64,000 bases of DNA from NCBI RefSeq assembly GCF_006716445.1, contig NZ_VFPA01000005.1:1-64000 (forward strand). Reading direction: 5' to 3'. Both the position numbers and the translations under genes were made by a program. Shown piece by piece: positions 11,713-19,899 of the stretch; position 1 is the stretch's first letter, and every line of letters starts with the position of its first letter. Source of the stretch: Pseudonocardia kunmingensis. GTDB lineage: Bacteria; Actinomycetota; Actinomycetes; Mycobacteriales; Pseudonocardiaceae. The notes beneath the pieces are model-generated. The model was not told the DNA's origin, made no database searches, and worked only from the letters and a program-made list of their open reading frames with translations.

Positions 11713-12018
11713 TTCGCACCCCCGCCGATCGCCGACATGCCGACCAGCTCCCGGCCGATGATCAAGGTCTGCATCTCGGTGGTGCCCTCCGGGATCGTCC
11801 CCCCTCGGGTGTCGCGGAAGATCCGCTCGATCGGGTAGTCGCCTGGCGTAGCCACTCGCGCCGTGCACTGCAGCGCCATGTCGGCGACCTCGTGGGCGGC
11901 CTCGGTGGCGTAGAGCTTCGCGATCGAGCCCTCGAGCCGTGCGGGCCCGCCCCTTGTCGATGGCGTCGGCGGCGAGGTAGCTCAGCGCGACGGGCCGCCT
12001 CGATGCGGATCTTCATGT
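11709..12018 (-). pseudogene. Acyl-CoA dehydrogenase, C-terminal remnant
   Basis: Only about the last 100 residues of an acyl-CoA dehydrogenase remain, in shifted frames: DMKIRIEAARRA, LEGSIAKLYATEAAHEVADM, HGASGYARDYPIERIF (one residue corrected for a shift), EGTTEMQTLIIGRELVG and the end SAIGGGAK. The order matches the C-terminal helical domain. The N-terminal ~280 residues, including the flavin region, are missing. The remnant is joined directly to the 3' end of the GntR gene. The TGA overlaps the GTG of the CoA ligase. Confidence 0.72.
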
Positions 12019-12672
12019 CGGGCGGTGCCGGGCGACGCCGAGGGCGTGCGGCGAGCCGCGGCGGGGGTCGGCGCTGACCGGTTCCAGGTACTCCACGGCG
12101 GTGTGCGGGGCGAGCCCGTAGCGCTCGTCGAGCAGTTCGTATAGTCGATCCGTGAGCGGGTGGGTGAGCAGGCCGGGCAGCGCCTCGGCGGGCAGCCAGG
12201 ACCGCTCCAGGGCGAGCGCGGTGCCGTCGGCCGAGCGCACGCGCACCACCTCGTGCACCGGGGCGCCGGTGGGCAGCCGCAGCGCCGCGGCGACGGGCGG
12301 CTCGGCGTCGACGGTGTGCGCGGCGAGCACCTCGGCGCCCGCCCGGCGGTGCGCGCGGCGCATCTGCTCGGTGAACCCGGCGAGGCCGGTGAGGTCGCAG
12401 TCGATCCGGGGCTCGGCGACGAACGCGCCGCCGGAACGGCCAGGGGTGCGGATCAGCACGCCGCGGCGCGCGAGCCCGTCGAGGGCCTGGCGCAGCGTCA
12501 TCCGGCTCACGTGCAGCGCGGCGGCGAGCTCGCGCTCCCCGGGCAGTCGGTCTCCCGCGGCGACCCGGCCCGCGGTGATCTCGTCCATGAGCCACCGCTC
12601 GATCTGCGCGTGCACCGGGTGGCCCCGGTGCCGCGAGAGCTCCGGGGCGCGCCCGAGCAACTCCGCCGTCAC
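12013..12672 (-). CDS. GntR/UTRA-family transcriptional regulator, C-terminus cut short
   Basis: The N-terminal winged helix is complete: IERWLMDEITAGRVAAGDRL and SRMTLRQALDGLARRGVLIR, followed by RSGGAFVAEPRID. The UTRA ligand domain begins normally (PTGAPVHEVVRVRSADG, LERSWLP) but after EPVSADPRR the expected ~50 residues ending in a hydrophobic strand and FARD-like segment are absent. Instead the frame reads HALGVARHRPT and stops inside acyl-CoA dehydrogenase sequence. HutC-type proteins repress catabolic operons, so it was probably the regulator of the adjoining genes. DNA binding may survive while effector response is doubtful. Confidence 0.75.
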   Translation of the reverse strand: MTAELLGRAPELSRHRGHPVHAQIERWLMDEITAGRVAAGDRLPGERELAAALHVSRMTLRQALDGLARRGVLIRTPGRSGGAFVAEPRIDCDLTGLAGFTEQMRRAHRRAGAEVLAAHTVDAEPPVAAALRLPTGAPVHEVVRVRSADGTALALERSWLPAEALPGLLTHPLTDRLYELLDERYGLAPHTAVEYLEPVSADPRRGSPHALGVARHRPT

Positions 12673-12740
12673 CCACCCAGGTTAGGTGCCGCACGCCCGC
12701 TCCGGGGGGAGGACGCCCGGTTCGCCGCGTGATCCGCTCC

Positions 12741-13165
12741 CGTCACGAGCGGTGATCGCTCTGAGTCGCACGCCGTGGTCGTGTCGGGGACGCGGGCGTG
12801 CGGATCGCAACGATCAGCCGCTCGTGATCGGCCCGAGTCGCACCCTGCTGAGGTCGCGCCGACCGGGATGCGCGACCGGCAACGATCAGGATCGAGATCC
12901 ATCCGAGCCGCACAGCACCGCTACCACGACCCCCATCACGTGCGACTCGCAAGGATCACCGCCCCGAGCCGTACACCGCTGCTGACGCCGCCACCGTCGC
13001 GCGCGACTCGCGACGATCACCGCCCACGACCCCTCCGAACCGCACACTGCGGCTGACGAGCACCGCGCCGGGCGGCTCGCAGCGATCAACGGCCGAGATC
13101 CATGCCAACAGCACGCCACTGCTGCCGCGGCGACCGTCACGTGCGGCTCGCAACGATCACCGGTC
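12741..13165. repeat. Array of six ~70-bp degenerate, partly palindromic units
   Basis: The 776-bp gap between the GntR and ABC genes holds a repeated box of the form GTGCGNCTCGCAACGATCA. Copies begin at 12798, 12868, 12941, 13001, 13070 and 13141 (steps of 70, 73, 60, 69 and 71 bp). Between them a second box, CCGAGCCGCACANCGCTGCTG, recurs about 30-40 bp after each first box and is partly its reverse complement, so each unit can fold back. The first few copies also carry TGATCG-CGAGTCGCAC in the opposite sense. No frame across the array looks coding. The copies are diverged (about 60-85% alike by eye), so the array is old or under loose constraint. Confidence 0.75.
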
Positions 13166-13290
13166 AGCGGCGACGGCGACGGGCATGTCCCCCGGGAGAG
13201 CAGCCGGCGCTGTTCGACCTTCCTGGAGCCGCGCTCAGTGCCAACCTCGGCGCCGGTCACTCGGCTGTGATCAGCGTGTGCGGTTCTCCA

Positions 13291-13328
13291 GCCGCATCTG
13301 CGCGGCTCAGCCGCATCTGCGCGGCTCT
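13291..13328. repeat. Tandem duplicate of a 19-bp sequence
   Basis: The 18-base sequence GCCGCATCTGCGCGGCTC, with one trailing base, occurs twice back to back, starting at 13291 and 13310. It lies between the 70-bp array and the ABC terminator. Each copy is itself self-complementary at its ends (GCCGC/GCGGC). No gene is seen from 13166 to 13395. Confidence 0.7.
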
Positions 13329-13395
13329 GCGACCGCTCCCGTCGATCACCGCTCCGGAATGTCACTCCCGCGGCCCGCGTTGACCAGCCGAGATC

Positions 13396-13442
13396 GACAC
13401 CCTCGTCGTGACCGGGCGGTCACCGGCCACGACGAGGGTGTC
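13396..13442 (-). terminator. Stem-loop terminator of the ABC exporter operon
   Basis: GACACCCTCGTCGTG pairs perfectly with CACGACGAGGGTGTC over 15 bp across a 17-nt loop, seven bases beyond the stop of the second ABC gene. There is no U-run, which is usual for high-GC actinobacteria. Confidence 0.75.
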
Positions 13443-13448
13443 TGGGGG

Positions 13449-15359
13449 TCAGGCCAGGCTCGCCCGCCACGCCTCGTGGAGCGTCGCGAACTCGCCATCG
13501 CCCGCCAGCAGCTGCGCGGGGCTGCCGTCCTGCACGATCCGGCCGTCGGCGACCACCAGGACGCGGTCGGCGATCAGCACCGTCGACAGGCGGTGGGCGA
13601 TGATCATGGCTGTGCGCCCGGCCAGCACCGTCTCCAGCGCGTCCTGCACCGCGCGCTCCGAGGGGATGTCCAGCGAGGACGTCGCCTCGTCGAGCAGCAC
13701 CACCGCCGGGTCGGCGAGCACCACCCGGGCCAGGGCCACGAGCTGGCGCTGGCCGGCCGACAGGCGGCCGCCGCGCTTGCGGACGTCGGTGTCGAAGCCC
13801 TCCGGGAGCGCCTCGACGAACTCCCGCGCCCCGACGGCCTCCGCGGCGGCGACGACCTCGTCGCGGGAGGGGACGACGCCGGCGGGGTGCCCCATCGCGA
13901 TGTTGTCGGCCACCGAGCCGGAGAACAGGAACGCCTCCTGCGTGACCATCACCAGCGCGGAGCGCAGGTCGGCGTCGGCGACGTCGCGCAGGTCCACGCC
14001 GTCGAGCCGGACGGCGCCCTCGGTGGGGTCGTAGAAGCGGGCCGCGAGCTTCGCCAGCGTCGACTTGCCTGCGCCGGTGGCCCCCACCAGCGCCACCGTC
14101 TGCCCGGCCGGCACCCGCAGGGAGAACTCGGGCAGCACCGTCCGGTCGGCGGAGCGCGAGTAGGCGAAGCGCACCCGGTCGAACTCCAGCTCGCCCCGCA
14201 CCGGGTCGGGCAGCCGCACCGGGTGGCCCGGTTCGGGCACACCCACGGGCGTGTCCAGCACCGATGAGATCTTCTCGAGGGCGGCGGCTGCGGACTGGTA
14301 GCTGTTGAAGAACTGCGCCAGGTCGTCGAGCGGGTCGTAGAAGCGGCGCAGGTAGAGCATGAACGCGGTGAGGGCGCCGAGCGCGAGCGTGCCGTCCACG
14401 ACCCGCAGCCCGCCCAGCAGCAGCACCAGCGCCAGCGTGGTGTTGCCGACCAGGCGCACACCTGCCACGAACCACGCGACGGTGAGGAACGCCGTGGTGT
14501 TGGCGTCGCGGTAGGCGACGGAGAGCCCGTGCATGATCTCGTCGTTGCGCCGCTCCCGGCGGAACGCCTGCACGGCGCGGATCCCGTTGACCGACTCCAC
14601 GAAGTGCACGATCAGCCGCGCCACGGTGCTGCGGGTGCGCCGGTAGCTGGCCCGGGAGCGGCGCTGGAACCAGCGGGTGAGCAGCAGCAGCGGCCCGAAC
14701 CCGGCCAGCACCACCGCGGCCAGCAGCGGGTCGATCCAGATCAGCAGGACCGTGATGCCCACCAGCGACAGCACGGCGCCGAACAGCCCGTCCAGGCCCT
14801 TCTCCAGCAGGTCCGACAGCGCGTCCATGTCGCTGGTCAGCCGCGAGATCAGCCGGCCAGAGGTGAACGACTCGTGGAAGTCGAGCGACAGCCGCTGCCC
14901 GTGACCGAAGACGCGCCGGCGCAGGTCGAGCAGCAGGTCCTGGCCGATGCGCCCGGACAGCAGCAGGAACCCGGCCCGCAGCCCGGCGCCGGCCACGCCG
15001 GTGGCGGCGTAGCCGGCGATGGCCGCGGCGAGGGGGCCGGGGCGGCCCTCGAGCGCGGCCGGCACCCCGGTGTCGATCGCCGATGCCACCAGCAGGGGAC
15101 CGGCGAGCATCACGGCGTTCTCGGCGACGAGCAGCACCGCGGCCAGCACCACCGCCGCCCGGTGCGGGCGCAACAGCTCCCCGACGAGCCGGCGCGCGCG
15201 GGCCTGCAGCGCCAGCCCGGTGCGCCGGTCGACGGCGTCGGCCTCCTCCTCGGCCGCGGCGTCGGCGGCGATCCCGCGCCAGGCCTCGTCGTCGCCCGGC
15301 CGCCCGGTGTCGCGTGTCGCGGTGTCGCGTGCCCCGGTGTCGGGTGCCTCGGTGCTCAC
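13449..15359 (-). CDS. ABC exporter half-transporter (permease-ATPase), second subunit
   Basis: 636 residues. An N-terminal ~300-residue region with six predicted membrane helices (for example AAVVLAAVLLVAENAVMLAG) is fused to an ATPase. The ATPase has Walker A GATGAGKST, Q-loop VMVTQEAFLFSG, signature LSAGQRQL, Walker B VVLLDEATSSLD and H-loop IAHRLSTV. The signature and catalytic Glu look canonical. It overlaps the upstream ABC gene by four bases, so both are made together and most likely form a heterodimeric multidrug or lipid exporter of the TM287/288 type in the plasma membrane. The first ~40 residues are a polar, cytosolic Asp/Thr/Arg-rich tail. Substrate unknown. Confidence 0.9.
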   Translation of the reverse strand: MSTEAPDTGARDTATRDTGRPGDDEAWRGIAADAAAEEEADAVDRRTGLALQARARRLVGELLRPHRAAVVLAAVLLVAENAVMLAGPLLVASAIDTGVPAALEGRPGPLAAAIAGYAATGVAGAGLRAGFLLLSGRIGQDLLLDLRRRVFGHGQRLSLDFHESFTSGRLISRLTSDMDALSDLLEKGLDGLFGAVLSLVGITVLLIWIDPLLAAVVLAGFGPLLLLTRWFQRRSRASYRRTRSTVARLIVHFVESVNGIRAVQAFRRERRNDEIMHGLSVAYRDANTTAFLTVAWFVAGVRLVGNTTLALVLLLGGLRVVDGTLALGALTAFMLYLRRFYDPLDDLAQFFNSYQSAAAALEKISSVLDTPVGVPEPGHPVRLPDPVRGELEFDRVRFAYSRSADRTVLPEFSLRVPAGQTVALVGATGAGKSTLAKLAARFYDPTEGAVRLDGVDLRDVADADLRSALVMVTQEAFLFSGSVADNIAMGHPAGVVPSRDEVVAAAEAVGAREFVEALPEGFDTDVRKRGGRLSAGQRQLVALARVVLADPAVVLLDEATSSLDIPSERAVQDALETVLAGRTAMIIAHRLSTVLIADRVLVVADGRIVQDGSPAQLLAGDGEFATLHEAWRASLA

Positions 15360-17140
15360 GCCCCCACCTCCTCACGCTGGTCGTCGCTCTCGAGGCTGGT
15401 CAGCAGCCTGCGGTACTCCGGGTGGCGGGCCAGCAGCTCGCTGTGCGTGCCGACGGCGGTGATGCGCCCGCCGTCGAGGAGGGCGACCCGGTCGGCGAGC
15501 TGCACGGTGGAAGGCCGGTGCGCGACGACGAGCGCGGTGACCCCGCCCAGCACGCGGCGCAGCGCGGCCTCCACCTCGGCCTCGGTGTGCACGTCCAGGG
15601 CCGAGAGCGGGTCGTCCAGGACCAGCACCGGCGGGTGGGCGACCACGGCCCTGGCGAGCGCGAGGCGCTGGCGCTGCCCACCGGAGAGCGACATGCCCTG
15701 CTCGCCGATGCGCGTGTCCAGGCCCCACGGGAGCGCCGCCACGAAGCCGTCGGCGCTCGCGACCCGCAACGCCTCCCACACCCGGGAGTCGTCGGTGCCG
15801 CCGGGCAGCCCGAGCGTGACGTTCTCCCGCACGCTCGCCGAGATCAGCACCGAGTCCTCGAACGCGGTGGCGACGGCGGTGCGCAGCTCGGCCAGGCGCA
15901 GCCGCCGCACGTCGACGCCGTCGAGCAGGACCGCGCCGCCGGTGACGTCCTCGAGGCGGGTGACGAGCGCGGTGAGCGTGGTCTTGCCGGAACCGGTGGC
16001 GCCGACCAGCGCCATCGTCTCGCCGGGCCGCACCGCGAGGTCCACCCCGCGCAGGACCTCCCGGTCGCTGCCGGGGTGGCGGAACCGGACGTCGCGCAGC
16101 TCGAGGGCGCCGCGCACGGGCCGCGGCAGGGGGACGGGGTCGTCGGGGTCGACGATCGCGGGGGGCACGTCGCGGACCTCCCAGTACCGCCGGGTGGCCG
16201 CGGCCGCCTCGCTGGCCTGGGCGAGCAGCCAGCCCAGGGACGCGACCGGCCAGTACAGGTAGGTCATCACCGTGACCGCGGCGACGAGCGTGCCGATCGT
16301 CAGCGAGCCGTCGGCGACGCCGTAGGCGCCGAGCCCGAGCACCACGGCGATCGCGCCCTCGGGGAGCAGCACGAGCACCGCCCAGAGCGCGGCGATGAGC
16401 CGTACCTTCGCGAGCTCGGTGCCGCGCAGCCCGCGCGCGTCGGCCACGAAGCGCGCGGTGAGCCGCCGCCCGCGGCCCAGCGACTTGAGCACGCGGATGC
16501 CCAGCGCCGACTCCTCCACCACGGTGGCGAGGTCGCCCGCCTGGTCCTGCGCCCGGCGCGCGGCGACGGAGAACCGGCGCTCCAGGGTGAGTGTGAGCAC
16601 CAGCAGCGGCACGGCGGTGACGGCGATGACCAGGCCGAGCCACACCGACAGCCACAGCAGCACACCGATGCCGACGGCCACGGTGAGCACGTTGACCACG
16701 AGGAAGATCCCCGAGAAGGCCACGAACCAGCGGATGGTGGTGAGGTCGGTGGTGGCGCGCGAGAGCAGCTGGCCCGACGCCCATGCGTCGTGGAAGGCCA
16801 CCGGCAGCCGCTGCAGGTGGGCGAACAGGTCGGCGCGCATCGTGGCCTCGATGGCGGTGCTGGGCCGGGCGACCAGGCGGCGGCGCAGGAACGTCAGCAG
16901 CGCCTCGCACGTGCCCAGCGCCACCACGCCGAGGACCAGCCACGGCAGCGCGGCGAGCTCGCCGCGCGCGATAGGGCCGTCGACGATCGCGCGGGTGACC
17001 AGCGGGATGGTCAGGCCGGCGAGGGTGCCGCCGAGCGCGGCGGAGCCACCGGCGAGCAGGACCCACCGGTGCGGGCGGACGTAGGGGGTGAGGCGGAGCA
17101 GGGAACCGAGGGTGGCCCGGTCGGGCGGCGGGACGCTCAT
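15356..17140 (-). CDS. ABC exporter half-transporter (permease-ATPase), first subunit
   Basis: 594 residues from MSVPPPDR. An earlier in-frame ATG at 17221 is unlikely because the -10-like TAGCGT at 17151-17156 (reverse strand) lies just upstream of 17140. Six membrane helices are followed by an ATPase with Walker A GATGSGKTT, signature MSLSGGQRQRLALARA and Walker B VLVLDDPLSALD. The residue after Walker B is Asp (DDPLS) where the partner has Glu, so this site is probably the degenerate, weakly hydrolysing one of an asymmetric pair. Its stop overlaps the start of the partner subunit. Confidence 0.9.
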   Translation of the reverse strand: MSVPPPDRATLGSLLRLTPYVRPHRWVLLAGGSAALGGTLAGLTIPLVTRAIVDGPIARGELAALPWLVLGVVALGTCEALLTFLRRRLVARPSTAIEATMRADLFAHLQRLPVAFHDAWASGQLLSRATTDLTTIRWFVAFSGIFLVVNVLTVAVGIGVLLWLSVWLGLVIAVTAVPLLVLTLTLERRFSVAARRAQDQAGDLATVVEESALGIRVLKSLGRGRRLTARFVADARGLRGTELAKVRLIAALWAVLVLLPEGAIAVVLGLGAYGVADGSLTIGTLVAAVTVMTYLYWPVASLGWLLAQASEAAAATRRYWEVRDVPPAIVDPDDPVPLPRPVRGALELRDVRFRHPGSDREVLRGVDLAVRPGETMALVGATGSGKTTLTALVTRLEDVTGGAVLLDGVDVRRLRLAELRTAVATAFEDSVLISASVRENVTLGLPGGTDDSRVWEALRVASADGFVAALPWGLDTRIGEQGMSLSGGQRQRLALARAVVAHPPVLVLDDPLSALDVHTEAEVEAALRRVLGGVTALVVAHRPSTVQLADRVALLDGGRITAVGTHSELLARHPEYRRLLTSLESDDQREEVGA

Positions 17141-17308
17141 GGCTGCATCGACGCTAGGACGGCCGGGCGGCCCGCGCATGCGAGTTCCGGTGCGGCGGGT
17201 GGCATGCCCCGACGCAACCACCTCGACGCGGGTTGAGGTCCAGTGCCGCGGGAGTGGCAGTCTGGACGGGGCAGGTTGATCGGGACGGATCGGGGAAGGA
17301 CCGGGGAC

Positions 17309-18325
17309 GTGGTGTCAACGGAGCGCGGACTGCGCATCGGATACAAGGCCTCGGCGGAGCAGTTCGCGCCGCGGGAGCTCGTGGAGTACGCGGTGCGGGC
17401 CGAGGAGGTGGGCCTCGACAGCGTCGTGACCTCGGACCACTTCCTGCCGTGGCGGCACGAGGGCGGGCACGCGCCGTCGTCGCTGATGTGGCTCGCCGCC
17501 GTGGGGGAGCGCACCTCCCGGGTGCAGATCGGCACGTCGGTGCTCACGCCGACGTTCCGCTACAACCCGGCGGTGCTCGCCCAGACGTTCGCGACGCTCG
17601 GGCTGCTCTACCCCGGGCGGGTGATGCTCGGGGTCGGCACCGGGGAGGCGCTGAACGAGATCGCGGTGTCGGGGCGGGAGTGGCCGGAGTTCAAGGAGCG
17701 CTTCGCGCGGCTGCGGGAGTCGGTCCGGCTCATGCGGGCGCTGTGGACCGAGGAGGAGGTGTCGTTCGAGGGCGAGTACTACCGCACCGTCGGCGCCACC
17801 ATCTACGACCGGCCCGAGCAGCCGGTGCCGGTGTACGTGGCGGCGGGCGGGCCCGTGGTCGCGAAGTACGCCGGCCGCTCCGGCGACGGCTTCATCTGCA
17901 CCTCCGGCAAGGGCATGGAGCTCTACACCGACAAGCTGCTGCCGGCCGTCGAGGAGGGTGCCGCCGCCGCCGAGCGCGACCCGGCGGCCGTCGACCGGAT
18001 GATCGAGATCAAGATGTCCTACGACCGGGACCCGCGCCAGGCCCTGGAGAACACGCGGTTCTGGGCGCCGCTGTCGCTGACGGCCGAGCAGAAGCACAGC
18101 GTCGACTCGGCGGTGGAGATGGAGCGCCTCGCCGACGAGCTGCCGATCGAGCAGGTGGCGAAGCGCTGGATCGTCGCCTCCGACCCGGACGAGGCCCTCG
18201 CGCAGATCAAGCCCTACGTCGACGCCGGGCTGAACCACCTGGTGTTCCACGGCCCCGGGCAGGACCAGGAGCGCTTCCTCGCCCAGTTCGCCGAAGACGT
18301 CCTGCCGCGGCTGCGGGCCCTCTAA
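17309..18325 (+). CDS. fgd: F420-dependent glucose-6-phosphate dehydrogenase
   Basis: Oxidises glucose-6-phosphate to 6-phosphogluconolactone while reducing cofactor F420. It is the main source of F420H2 in mycobacteria and relatives. The sequence follows the family from LRIGYKASAEQFAPRELVEY through SDHFLPWRHEGGHAP, GTSVLTPTFRYNPAV, LGVGTGEALNEIAVSG and AKYAGRSGDGFICTSGKG to LSLTAEQKHSVD. The GTG at 17309 (or 17312) is chosen over the ATG at 17243 because GGAAGGA lies just upstream and homologues start here. The His in SDHF and the Glu in GTGEALNE are the known active-site residues. It supplies reductant for F420 enzymes such as those at 33.7 and 52.7 kb. Confidence 0.93.
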   Translation: MVSTERGLRIGYKASAEQFAPRELVEYAVRAEEVGLDSVVTSDHFLPWRHEGGHAPSSLMWLAAVGERTSRVQIGTSVLTPTFRYNPAVLAQTFATLGLLYPGRVMLGVGTGEALNEIAVSGREWPEFKERFARLRESVRLMRALWTEEEVSFEGEYYRTVGATIYDRPEQPVPVYVAAGGPVVAKYAGRSGDGFICTSGKGMELYTDKLLPAVEEGAAAAERDPAAVDRMIEIKMSYDRDPRQALENTRFWAPLSLTAEQKHSVDSAVEMERLADELPIEQVAKRWIVASDPDEALAQIKPYVDAGLNHLVFHGPGQDQERFLAQFAEDVLPRLRAL

Positions 18326-18331
18326 CGGCCC

Positions 18332-18371
18332 GTGAGTGGATACGGGTGCCCCAGCACCCGTATCCACTCAC
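18332..18371. terminator. Perfect 18-bp hairpin between convergent fgd and chaB-like genes
   Basis: GTGAGTGGATACGGGTGC pairs with its exact complement across the loop CCCA. It begins six bases after the fgd stop and ends eight bases before the stop of the gene on the other strand, so it can end transcription from both sides. Confidence 0.8.
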
Positions 18372-18378
18372 GACCTGC

Positions 18379-18783
18379 TTACTTCCCGCGGGACTTCGCG
18401 GTCTTGCGGTTGTTCGCCTTCTGGATGGCGTCGACCAGCTCGTCCTTCTTCATCGACGAGCGGCCGGAGATGTCGAGCTTCTTCGCGACGTCCAGGAGGT
18501 GCTTCTTCGAGGCGTTCGCGTCGACGCCGCCCGCGGTCGGCTTCTCGGCCTTGCGTCCGGGGCGCGCCGCCTGCTCGTCCGACGGGCCCTTGCGCCCCTT
18601 CGGCTCCCAGTGGTCGCCGACCTTCTCGTGCGTGTGCTTCAGCGCCGCGAACGCGGTGCGCCGCACGCGGGCGCCGTCGTCGCCGTAGGTCTCCATCGCC
18701 GAGTCGTAGGTCTCGACCCACGTGCGCTGGGCCTTCTTGTCGGAGCGCTCCACCGTGCTGGGCATCGCGTCCTTGCCGGGCAT
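18379..18783 (-). CDS. ChaB-family protein with C-terminal Rho-N/SAP-like domain
   Basis: 134 residues. The first part (MPSTVERSDKKAQRTWVETY through HTHEKVGDHWEPK) is a ChaB domain, once called a cation-transport regulator, for which no biochemical role is established. The last ~40 residues (KKHLLDVAKKLDISGRSSMK, then KDELVDAIQKANNR) resemble the Rho N-terminal/SAP helix-extended-loop-helix that binds nucleic acid. A highly charged linker joins the two. AGGAGGTG lies 6-7 bases before the ATG at 18783. The protein is basic and small, which suggests a nucleic-acid partner in stress or stationary phase. That is inference. Confidence 0.8.
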   Translation of the reverse strand: MPGKDAMPSTVERSDKKAQRTWVETYDSAMETYGDDGARVRRTAFAALKHTHEKVGDHWEPKGRKGPSDEQAARPGRKAEKPTAGGVDANASKKHLLDVAKKLDISGRSSMKKDELVDAIQKANNRKTAKSRGK

Positions 18784-18787
18784 CGCC

Positions 18788-19105
18788 TCACACCTCCTCA
18801 GCGTGGCGGATGGGCCGGCGGGGCGCGTCCAGGAAGCGCCGCACGCCCTTCATGCCGTACCGGTCCACCGCCGTCTTGATCAGTCCGAAGACCGCCCCCT
18901 GCAGCGTGGCGGCCAGGAGCACCTCGCGGGTGCTGTAGTCGTCCGACAGGGGCTGCGGGGTCTCGTCCTCGTCGGAGATCTTCTTCCAGATGATCCCGAA
19001 GACCTTGCCGGCGAGCATGCCGCCGATGAGCCCGAGCACGAGGCCGAACGGCTTGTAGCCGAGCTTGGCGAGCCCGCTGAGCTCGTTGCCGTCCCTGCGG
19101 TTCAT
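18788..19105 (-). CDS. DUF4235 membrane protein
   Basis: 105 residues from MNRRDGNELSGLAKLGYKP. One clear membrane segment (FGLVLGLIGGMLAGKVFGII), a charged loop (SDEDETPQPLSDDYS) and a second hydrophobic stretch (VLLAATLQGAVFGLIKTAV) match actinobacterial DUF4235 proteins. No function is established. The ATG at 19105 is preceded by GGAGGGGGG. Its start overlaps the stop of the small acidic gene upstream by four bases, and the ChaB-like gene follows within a few bases, so the three form a short operon. Confidence 0.8.
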   Translation of the reverse strand: MNRRDGNELSGLAKLGYKPFGLVLGLIGGMLAGKVFGIIWKKISDEDETPQPLSDDYSTREVLLAATLQGAVFGLIKTAVDRYGMKGVRRFLDAPRRPIRHAEEV

Positions 19106-19341
19106 CGGGATCCCCCCTCCGCGCGGGCCTCGGCACCGGTCTCGCCGGTGTAGCCGGCGTCCTGACCGGCCGTGCGGCCGACGAACTGCTCGTTCTCGTC
19201 GGTGCCGGTGGTGCTCGGCCCGTCCGGGTCGACGCCCTCGTCGTCCGGGTGGGGTTTGCGGTCGGGGTCGACACCGCCCGTGTCGCGGCTGCGCGCGACC
19301 TGCGGGTCGACCTCGACGTCGGGTTCGGAGGAACCATGCAT
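19102..19341 (-). CDS. Small acidic hypothetical protein
   Basis: 79 residues from MHGSSEPDVEVDPQVARS. Very polar, rich in Asp, Gly and Glu, with short runs of the form GVDPDRKPHPDDEGVDPDG. No membrane segment, Cys or recognisable domain. The TGA overlaps the ATG of the DUF4235 gene, so translation is coupled. A disordered protein that binds cations or a partner is possible but unsupported. A start further upstream cannot be excluded. Confidence 0.6.
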   Translation of the reverse strand: MHGSSEPDVEVDPQVARSRDTGGVDPDRKPHPDDEGVDPDGPSTTGTDENEQFVGRTAGQDAGYTGETGAEARAEGGSR

Positions 19342-19445
19342 GCCGCGCGGGTACCCGATCACCCTGCTCCTGACACCGCTCCCGGCCCCCGTGCTCGTCG
19401 CGTGCGGGCGGTTTGCCCGGCCACCGTCCGGGGGACAACTGGGCC

Positions 19446-19883
19446 GTGACGGAGCTCGACGACCGGACACCCGCGGCGCAGCGGTTGCGCCTGTGCTGCC
19501 CCGCCGCCCTTGCCGAGCTGCGCGTCGTCCGCCGTCGGGTGCAGCGGTGGGCGAGCGGGCACGGGCTGCCCGAGGACGTCGTGATCGACCTGCAGATCGC
19601 GGTGGGCGAGGCCGTCTCGAACGGGATCGAGCACGCCTACACCGGCGAGGGCCCGCGCCGCGACGACGGGGCGGGCGTCGAGGTGGAGCTCGAGCTGCGC
19701 TCGGCCGGGCACGCACGGGTGGTCGCGGCGCGGGTGGCCGACCGCGGGCGGTGGCGCCCGGTGCCCGCCGATCCGGGCTACCGCGGCCGCGGGCTCGCGC
19801 TCATCCGGCAGCTGTCCCGCGACATGCGGGTGCGGCGCACGATGCGCGGCACCGTGGTGACCTTCGCGATCCCGGCGCCCTAG
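19446..19883 (+). CDS. Anti-sigma regulatory factor (RsbW-type HATPase)
   Basis: 145 residues. The N-box is IDLQIAVGEAVSNGIEHAY (the Asn binds Mg-ATP), the G1-like segment is VADRGRWRPV and the G2-like segment is YRGRGLALIRQLS, as in the GHKL kinases that hold sigma factors of the SigB/SigF type in check by binding them and phosphorylating an anti-anti-sigma protein. The GTG at 19446 is preferred to the ATG at 19413 on family length, though its ribosome site is weak. No sigma factor lies beside it, so its partner is elsewhere. The MEDS proteins at 21-23 kb may belong to the same network. Confidence 0.82.
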   Translation: MTELDDRTPAAQRLRLCCPAALAELRVVRRRVQRWASGHGLPEDVVIDLQIAVGEAVSNGIEHAYTGEGPRRDDGAGVEVELELRSAGHARVVAARVADRGRWRPVPADPGYRGRGLALIRQLSRDMRVRRTMRGTVVTFAIPAP

Positions 19884-19899
19884 CGCGGGGATTCACATG

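Noticed and set aside
12741..13165. Repeat array as a CRISPR locus
   Set aside because: Units are diverged, repeat and spacer parts are both conserved between units, and no cas-like gene is in the window.
15083..17236. 717-codon forward frame opposite the ABC genes
   Set aside because: Antisense shadow of two clear ABC half-transporters.
17243..17308. ATG at 17243 as the fgd start
   Set aside because: The extra 22 residues are not family-like and the purine-rich ribosome site lies just before the GTG at 17309.
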